A stretch of 7,519 nucleotides of DNA from positions 1 through 7,519 of the forward strand of contig LCOP01000030.1 of NCBI GenBank assembly GCA_000996605.1, written 5' to 3'. Position 1 is the first letter of the stretch, and every line of letters starts with the position of its first letter. Made by a program: the position numbers and the translations under genes. Source of the DNA: Parcubacteria group bacterium GW2011_GWA1_47_8. Its GTDB lineage: Bacteria > Patescibacteriota > Minisyncoccia > Phycocordibacterales > UBA1550. The notes beneath the pieces are model-generated. The model worked only from the letters and a program-made list of their open reading frames with translations. It made no database searches and was not told the origin of the DNA. Positions 3,785 to 7,519 of this stretch are shown piece after piece.

Positions 3785-4666
3785 ATGGACGACAAAAAAC
3801 CTGTAAAATTCGTTATTCCGACCATCATTATTATCGTTATTATTATTGGCGGATGGTACGCATCCACACGTCAGAAGAAAGAGGATATGGTCACCTCCAT
3901 TTCAAAAGATGACCTTATCACCGTTACCGCCCCGCTTCCGAACGCTTCAGTTACGAGCCCACTCCCTATTTCCGGAGAAGCGCGCGGCACGTGGTACTTC
4001 GAGGCTTCGTTCCCGGTCAAGCTCTATGACGCAAACGGGAAATTATTGGGGAGTGTCGCGGCCACAACAGCGAGCGACTGGATGACTGAAAATTATATCC
4101 CGTTCACCGCACTGCTTACGTTCAAATCTCCCGCCACAGCGACCGGCACACTCGTACTCGAAAAAGATAATCCTTCCGGACTTCCCGAACACGCCAACGA
4201 GATTATCATTCCCGTCACTTTTTCTGTTGCCACAACAACGTTGATTAACACCGCCGCACCGCAGAACCGCACCGTAAAATTGTATTACTATGATGCTTCC
4301 AAAGACCGCGACAGCAAGGGTGTCGTACTTTGCTCGCGCCAAGGACTGGTCGCCGTAGAGCGTCGTATTCCCGCGACCATGACACCGCTCCAAGACGCGG
4401 TGAAGCTCCTCATTCAGGGCAAGCTCACCCCAGAAGAAAAAAGCGCAGGTATTTCGACCGAGTATCCTCTTTCGGGGCTCGTTCTTATGGGCGCAACGCG
4501 AAATGGCACTACTACGCTCACACTGGCATTCAGCGACCCCGAACATAAAACGAGTGGCGGCGTATGCCGTGCGAACGTGCTCTGGTATCAAATAGAGGCG
4601 ACGGCAAAACAATTTCCCGGCATGCCTGAAATCAAGTTTGCTCCCAAAGAATTATTCCATCCATAA
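3785..4666 (+). CDS. Membrane-anchored Gmad2-GerMN domain protein
   Basis: The 293-aa protein has a short basic N-terminus and one strongly hydrophobic segment (about 9-23), giving a single anchor with the rest outside. Residues about 44-148 fit the immunoglobulin-like Gmad2 domain: ITVTAPLPNASVTSPLPISG, a WYFEASFPVKLYDANGKLLG strand pair, and DWM followed by PFTALLTF. Residues about 163-291 fit the GerMN domain: VKLYYYD, then TPLQDAVKLLIQGKLTPEEK, then VLWYQIEATAKQFPGMPEIKF. GerM-type proteins are known from sporulation and germination in Firmicutes, where they are linked to envelope assembly, but these domains also occur in non-spore formers. Cys183 and Cys261 could form a disulfide. It shares an upstream region with the amidase gene, which suggests a cell-wall role. 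It ends 12 nt from the convergent pilin gene. Confidence 0.82.
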   Translation: MDDKKPVKFVIPTIIIIVIIIGGWYASTRQKKEDMVTSISKDDLITVTAPLPNASVTSPLPISGEARGTWYFEASFPVKLYDANGKLLGSVAATTASDWMTENYIPFTALLTFKSPATATGTLVLEKDNPSGLPEHANEIIIPVTFSVATTTLINTAAPQNRTVKLYYYDASKDRDSKGVVLCSRQGLVAVERRIPATMTPLQDAVKLLIQGKLTPEEKSAGISTEYPLSGLVLMGATRNGTTTLTLAFSDPEHKTSGGVCRANVLWYQIEATAKQFPGMPEIKFAPKELFHP

Positions 4667-4678
4667 ATTATCTGCGGG

Positions 4679-5215
4679 TTACCTCATTTCGAGATATACA
4701 TCATCACAGTCGTAAGCGTTCAAACCAAGCTTATTAGGACCGTAAGAGACAACCGCGATGATATTACTTGAAATATAACCTGGGCAATTAGTATTTGGCG
4801 GAATGGGACGATTTTCCCCCGGATGATAATCTGGGTCAAAGACATAAGAAGTCCCCCATGGGTCAGTAGGAACTTTCATGTAAGGTCCGTTCCACCGATT
4901 AACCTCATCCGCCGTCCATTCACAAGGACTATCGACCACCCCTTCGACGGGGCGTGAAGTAACCCCCGCCTGCGCATCCTCGAGGTTCACTTCAGGGTTA
5001 CTTGATTGAGAAGGGGGGCATCCGTTCGGCCATTTACCCGTATCGGATTCAAGGAGCGCTATTCCACTCCGCGCGCTACGGAGCTCTGATTTTGCCTTGG
5101 CTATTTTTGCTTTTTCACGCACGATACCAAAAGAAGCAAGCGCAATTGAGGAGAGGATGCCGATGATGGCGACCACAACGAGAATTTCTGTAAGGGTAAA
5201 ACCTGATTTTTTCAT
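4679..5215 (-). CDS. GspG/type IV pilin-like prepilin
   Basis: The 178-aa protein has a class III signal: MKKSG followed by FTLTEILVVVAIIGILSSIA, with cleavage after Gly5 giving Phe6 and Glu at mature position 5. The hydrophobic helix (about 6-30) anchors the subunit and packs it into the filament. A charged helix follows (about 33-57). WNGPYMKVPTDPWG (108-121) and the C-terminal SYGPNKLGLNAYDCDD (157-172) match the GspG layout, in which acidic loop residues bind calcium. Four cysteines (66, 98, 144, 170) could form two disulfides, more than usual for GspG. Such proteins build type IV pili or type II secretion pseudopili; no assembly genes lie in the window. The start has no Shine-Dalgarno sequence. 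It is convergent with the Gmad2-GerMN gene, with 12 nt between stops. Confidence 0.85.
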   Translation of the reverse strand: MKKSGFTLTEILVVVAIIGILSSIALASFGIVREKAKIAKAKSELRSARSGIALLESDTGKWPNGCPPSQSSNPEVNLEDAQAGVTSRPVEGVVDSPCEWTADEVNRWNGPYMKVPTDPWGTSYVFDPDYHPGENRPIPPNTNCPGYISSNIIAVVSYGPNKLGLNAYDCDDVYLEMR

Positions 5216-5252
5216 GGTTAAAAATATACTAGGACAATCTTCTTATTGTATC

Positions 5253-5258
5253 ATTATA
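5253..5258 (-). promoter_or_regulatory. Candidate -10 box of the prepilin gene
   Basis: A perfect TATAAT on the minus strand lies 37 nt before the ATG at 5215. A second candidate, TATATT (5223-5228), ends 7 nt before the ATG and would give a leaderless mRNA. Neither has a clear -35 box, so the choice is open. Confidence 0.35.
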
Positions 5259-5285
5259 GACCAGTCCCGCAATAGCAACCCGGGC

Positions 5286-5313
5286 AAACACCGTCAGATA
5301 TCTGGCGGTGTTT
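5286..5313. terminator. Perfect 28-nt hairpin at the transposase stop
   Basis: The segment is fully self-complementary about 5299.5 with one G-U pair (5294 with 5305), with a core CAGATATCTG and outer ACACCG/CGGTGT. Four T's end it on the plus side and three on the minus side, so it could terminate weakly in both directions. It overlaps the last base of the transposase stop and may mark the insertion-sequence end. Confidence 0.5.
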
Positions 5314-5830
5314 TACGTTATCTGCACATGAAAATTCCAAAGTCCTGCGGCAACATTAACCAATTGATCGTCAAAACCATTCTTGTTACGGTAAATATCA
5401 GACACAGAGCGGAACCGCTTCATGCCACCGATGGCATGCTCAACAACAATGCGCGAGGATGAAATGAGGCGGTTCATCATCTTGTCGGCATCAGTGAGAA
5501 ACCCTCCCCGCGGTTTCTTCTTTGGGATGAGCGTATTCGCGTGTTGTTTGTCGATTCCGACAAACCCGGTGTCGGCGAGAAGAGCGACACTGTCTGGAAG
5601 CCGTATCACCGCAAATTCTTTGTCGGATAGTTTCTTGTCATGCACTTTACCGTGTTTTGATGGCGTGAGCACAAGTATTCTTCTTTTACTGTCAGTAATT
5701 ACCACATTCTTGCGCATGTGTCGTTTCTTCTTTTCAGCAGAGAAAGGAACTCTTCTTTGGTGACCCCCAAAAGTACCCGTACTAAACGATCATTTTTCAA
5801 TATCTTGTCTATATCCATATGAGAAAACAT
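5313..5830 (-). pseudogene. IS5-group (DDE_Tnp_4) transposase with internal deletion
   Basis: Two minus-strand frames make up the remnant. The C-terminal part (5313 to about 5745) reads SAEKKKRHMRKNVVITD, KHGKVHDKK, LLADTGFVG with the second catalytic Asp, PKKKPRG, EHAIGG with the catalytic Glu, then KRFR and LWNF. These are the hallmarks of DDE_Tnp_4 transposases. The N-terminal part lies in another frame (start at 5830 or 5818) and reads MDIDKILKNDRLVRVL then GVTKEEFLSLL, like the helix-turn-helix start of the same family, and it runs to a stop at 5699. The roughly 100 or more residues normally between them, including the first catalytic Asp (usually in a DGTE-type motif), are absent. The junction lies near 5738-5750. 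The protein cannot be a working transposase. Its stop overlaps the hairpin at 5286-5313. Confidence 0.75.
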
Positions 5831-5859
5831 TATGAGTAATGTTTTTATTATCTCATAAT
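5824..5859. repeat. Two competing hairpins at the transposase 5' end
   Basis: AAAACATTA (5824-5832) and TAATGTTTT (5837-5845) make a perfect 9-bp stem with a 4-nt loop. ATTATGAG (5829-5836) can instead pair with CTCATAAT (5852-5859), a perfect 8-bp stem. The two stems exclude each other and cover the possible start codon at 5830. On the plus strand the first stem is followed by one more T and ATT. Confidence 0.5.
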
Positions 5860-5924
5860 TCTTATTGTGGGACAAGGCTAATGCACTGTTGCCGATATCA
5901 ATAATCTGGCAGATTGATGGTTGA

Positions 5925-5954
5925 TTGGCACGCACCGCCCTATTGTGTTATGTT
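5925..5954 (+). promoter_or_regulatory. Candidate promoter of the small 93-aa gene
   Basis: TTGGCA (5925-5930) and TATGTT (5949-5954) are 18 bp apart, with TGT (5946-5948) giving an extended -10. The promoter overlaps the possible right end of the insertion-sequence remnant, so the insertion may have supplied part of it. Confidence 0.4.
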
Positions 5955-5990
5955 AGTAAATAGGTTGTTCTCATGTAATTGTCAATACAC

Positions 5991-5996
5991 AAGGAG
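5991..5996 (+). promoter_or_regulatory. Ribosome binding site of the small 93-aa gene
   Basis: AAGGAG lies 9 nt before the ATG at 6006. It decides for this start over the in-frame TTG at 5979, which lies upstream of the site. Confidence 0.7.
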
Positions 5997-6005
5997 ACAT
6001 TCATC

Positions 6006-6287
6006 ATGTATACATCAACGGGCAGATCCTCTGAAAGATACTGTGGTTATAATGGAGGATTCTCGATTACAGTGATCCCCAGAGCAAATAAGAAGCATCT
6101 TCCCAAGGGCATTAAGATAACGGAAAACATGATTATCGTCGAAAACGGAACTATCTATGAGGTCGCAGGTGGTGTTCAATTTTACGCCAACGGCAATAGC
6201 GACCCGTTTTACTACAGTATTTGTGACATAATAAGCGTAAAAGACAGTGAGGGTAATCTCTTGTGGAATAAAAAGCCTTACTGGTAA
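6006..6287 (+). CDS. Small protein of unknown function (93 aa)
   Basis: I do not recognise this family. The protein begins MYTSTGRSSERYCGYNGG, has a beta-strand-like ITVIPRA and a basic stretch, then ITENMIIVENGTIYEV and GGVQFYANG, and ends in ISVKDSEGNLLWNKKPYW. It has no signal peptide or membrane segment, contains two cysteines, and looks like a small all-beta soluble domain. A good Shine-Dalgarno sequence, a candidate promoter and a strong terminator make it a convincing single-gene unit. It sits directly beside the insertion-sequence remnant, which fits an accessory gene. Confidence 0.7.
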   Translation: MYTSTGRSSERYCGYNGGFSITVIPRANKKHLPKGIKITENMIIVENGTIYEVAGGVQFYANGNSDPFYYSICDIISVKDSEGNLLWNKKPYW

Positions 6288-6307
6288 GCTCTCCTGCTCA
6301 TCATTCC

Positions 6308-6339
6308 CCGCCGGGCATTCGTACCCCGGCGGTTTTTTT
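6308..6339 (+). terminator. Intrinsic terminator of the small 93-aa gene
   Basis: CCGCCGGG (6308-6315) pairs perfectly with CCCGGCGG (6325-6332) around a 9-nt loop, and seven T's follow (6333-6339). It begins 20 nt after the stop at 6287 and separates this gene from the oxidoreductase. Confidence 0.92.
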
Positions 6340-6387
6340 ATACAATACTTTTCTTCTCGCGCAAAATAACGTACACTGTAGGGAATT

Positions 6388-7519
6388 ATGGACATCAAAC
6401 AATCTCTCGGGTTGATCTTCAAGGGTGAGCTTTTGGACGACGACGCGGCACGCGCGGCACGCGCCAACGACGCAAGCATCTTTGAAGTAATGCCCAAGCT
6501 TGTCGTGCGCCCCAAAGACGCCGATGACATCAAAGCCCTCGTGTGCTTTGTAACCGAACATCATCAAAAAGATCCGTCGCTATCTATCACCGCGCGCGCC
6601 GCAGGTACCGGCATGGCGGGGGGCGCGCTCACCGAGTCCATCGTCCTCGATGTCGGAAATTTGAATGCAATAAAAAAAGTAACCGGCGAATACGCAGTGC
6701 TCGAACCGGGTGTGTTTTTCCGCGATTTTGAAAAAACGACCCTCGCCATAAACCGCATCATGCCCACGTTTCCCGCGTCAAAAAACCTCTGCGCCGTAGG
6801 CGGCATGGTCGGTACCAACGCATCGGGAGAAAAGACGCTCACCTACGGAAGCACTGACCATTATGTACGGAACCTCAACGTCGTTCTCTCCGACGGGAAC
6901 GAGTACTCTTTTGGTCCCATTTCAAAAGCCGAACTGGATGAGAAAATGAAACTTCAAACATTCGAAGGCGAAATCTATCGGAAAACATACGACCTTATTG
7001 AGAAGAACTATGATGCGATTCAGGCGACCCGACCACGGGTTTCAAAAAATTCCACCGGGTACGCGCTCTGGAAAGTGTGGGATCGTAAAACGTTTGACCT
7101 TACCAAACTTTTTGTCGGCTCCGAGGGGACACTCGGCATCACGACGGAAATCACCTTTGGACTTGTAGAGCCGGAAGCGGAATCAAAGCTTTTGGTTGTC
7201 TTCGTAAAAGACCTTGCGAAGCTTCCTGAAATTGTGAGCACCGTTCTCTCTCATAAGCCGGCAAGCTTCGAATCCTTTGACGACAATACGTTCAAATTTG
7301 CCGTTCGCTTTTTCCCTGACATCGTAAAGTCGATGAAAGCGGGTATCATCTCCTTGGGATGGAGCTTCCTTCCCGAATTTTTAATGGTTCTCACGGGGGG
7401 CGTTCCGAAGCTCATCCTCCTCGCGGAGTTTACCGGCAGAGATAAGCAAGACGTCGAAAACCGCGCAAGGGCGACCGAGCAAGATCTTGTGAAATTCGGA
7501 TTGAAAATGCACCTCGCAA
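6388..7519 (+). CDS. FAD-dependent oxidoreductase, GlcD/D-lactate dehydrogenase-like (3' end outside window)
   Basis: My translation gives 377 codons open to the window edge. The N-terminal part is an FAD-binding PCMH (VAO-type) domain. VVRPKDADDIKALV (about 39-52) leads to the flavin pyrophosphate motif ARAAGTGMAGGAL (about 69-81), then VLEPGV and PTFPASKNLCAVGGMVGTNASGEKTLTYGS, the usual second flavin-contact region. RVSKNSTGYAL and LFVGSEGTLGITTEITF close the domain, as in GlcD and D-lactate dehydrogenases. After about 270 the substrate (FAD-oxidase C) domain begins and is cut off. The family oxidises 2-hydroxy acids such as lactate or glycolate and passes electrons to quinone or another acceptor; the substrate cannot be told here. 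Upstream, AGGGA lies only 3 nt from the ATG and a TACACT -10 candidate (6372-6377) lies 10 nt from it. Confidence 0.85.
   Translation, partial: MDIKQSLGLIFKGELLDDDAARAARANDASIFEVMPKLVVRPKDADDIKALVCFVTEHHQKDPSLSITARAAGTGMAGGALTESIVLDVGNLNAIKKVTGEYAVLEPGVFFRDFEKTTLAINRIMPTFPASKNLCAVGGMVGTNASGEKTLTYGSTDHYVRNLNVVLSDGNEYSFGPISKAELDEKMKLQTFEGEIYRKTYDLIEKNYDAIQATRPRVSKNSTGYALWKVWDRKTFDLTKLFVGSEGTLGITTEITFGLVEPEAESKLLVVFVKDLAKLPEIVSTVLSHKPASFESFDDNTFKFAVRFFPDIVKSMKAGIISLGWSFLPEFLMVLTGGVPKLILLAEFTGRDKQDVENRARATEQDLVKFGLKMHLA

Larger units (their letters stand above)
5304..5939 (-). mobile_element. Remnant of an IS5-group insertion sequence
   Basis: The transposase remains at 5313-5830 define the element. 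A 7-bp inverted pair, GGCGGTG (5304-5310) and CACCGCC (5933-5939), is the best candidate for the ends, but it is short and I find no matching target duplication, so the bounds are approximate. At about 640 bp it is shorter than usual for this group, consistent with an internal deletion. Confidence 0.4.

Noticed and set aside
4043..4612. Minus-strand 189-aa open frame
   Set aside because: It is antisense to the Gmad2-GerMN gene, with many cysteines and arginines typical of an antisense shadow.
5831..5935. Extra N-terminal extension of the transposase remnant
   Set aside because: The stretch beginning MRANQPSICQ does not resemble the start of the family and lies over the leader hairpins and the candidate element end, so I start the remnant at 5830 or 5818.
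6015..6533. Minus-strand 172-aa open frame
   Set aside because: It runs antisense through the small 93-aa gene, the intrinsic terminator and the start of the oxidoreductase, and has no recognisable domain.

Overview
The window most likely comes from a Candidate Phyla Radiation (Patescibacteria, Parcubacteria-like) genome. I base this on four things: a Gmad2-GerMN envelope protein in a lineage without other sporulation genes in view, an SPFH-like protein of the N-anchored type common there, a free-standing winged-helix/Cas2-like protein, and a tRNA without an encoded CCA. Several genes have no Shine-Dalgarno sequence and have a -10 box directly before the ATG, which suggests leaderless mRNAs. 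This assignment is an inference from recognition of protein families, not from a phylogenetic marker.

Layout. 1-791 (-): an SPFH/band-7-like membrane-anchored protein cut off by the window edge, with a good promoter, a Shine-Dalgarno sequence and an operator-like inverted repeat. 792-1448: a non-coding stretch with a G-quadruplex motif, a perfect 40-bp palindrome (P1), and a tRNA-Leu(CAG) gene set inside a split, decayed copy of itself. 1449-2021 (+): a winged-helix plus Cas2-like (PaaX-type) protein. Its ATG and -10 box lie inside a second 44-bp palindrome (P3), and a third palindrome (P2), followed by a T-tract, closes the gene. 2049-2330: a second copy of the P1/tRNA-Leu locus (111 bp at about 94% identity, then a decayed tRNA-Leu copy and a conserved promoter-like motif). 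2410-3666 (-): a zinc N-acetylmuramoyl-L-alanine amidase with a C-terminal peptidoglycan-binding domain. 3785-4666 (+), divergent from the amidase: a membrane-anchored Gmad2-GerMN protein. 4679-5215 (-): a GspG/type IV pilin-like prepilin. 5304-5939: the remains of an IS5-group (DDE_Tnp_4) insertion sequence whose transposase has lost its centre. 6006-6287 (+): a small protein of unknown function with its own Shine-Dalgarno sequence and intrinsic terminator. 6388-end (+): an FAD-dependent GlcD/D-lactate dehydrogenase-like oxidoreductase, cut off by the window edge.

How the parts fit. Three cell-envelope genes (amidase, Gmad2-GerMN, pilin) sit together and could act in wall remodelling and surface structures. 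The amidase and Gmad2-GerMN genes share a divergent promoter region with identical -10 boxes. The most unusual part is 1000-2330: three related long palindromes around one gene for a Cas2-fold DNA-binding-type protein, next to repeatedly duplicated tRNA-Leu sequence. Two of the palindromes differ by a matched pair of changes that keeps each one perfect. This looks like an autoregulated and possibly mobile palindrome/Cas2-like cassette at a tRNA locus.
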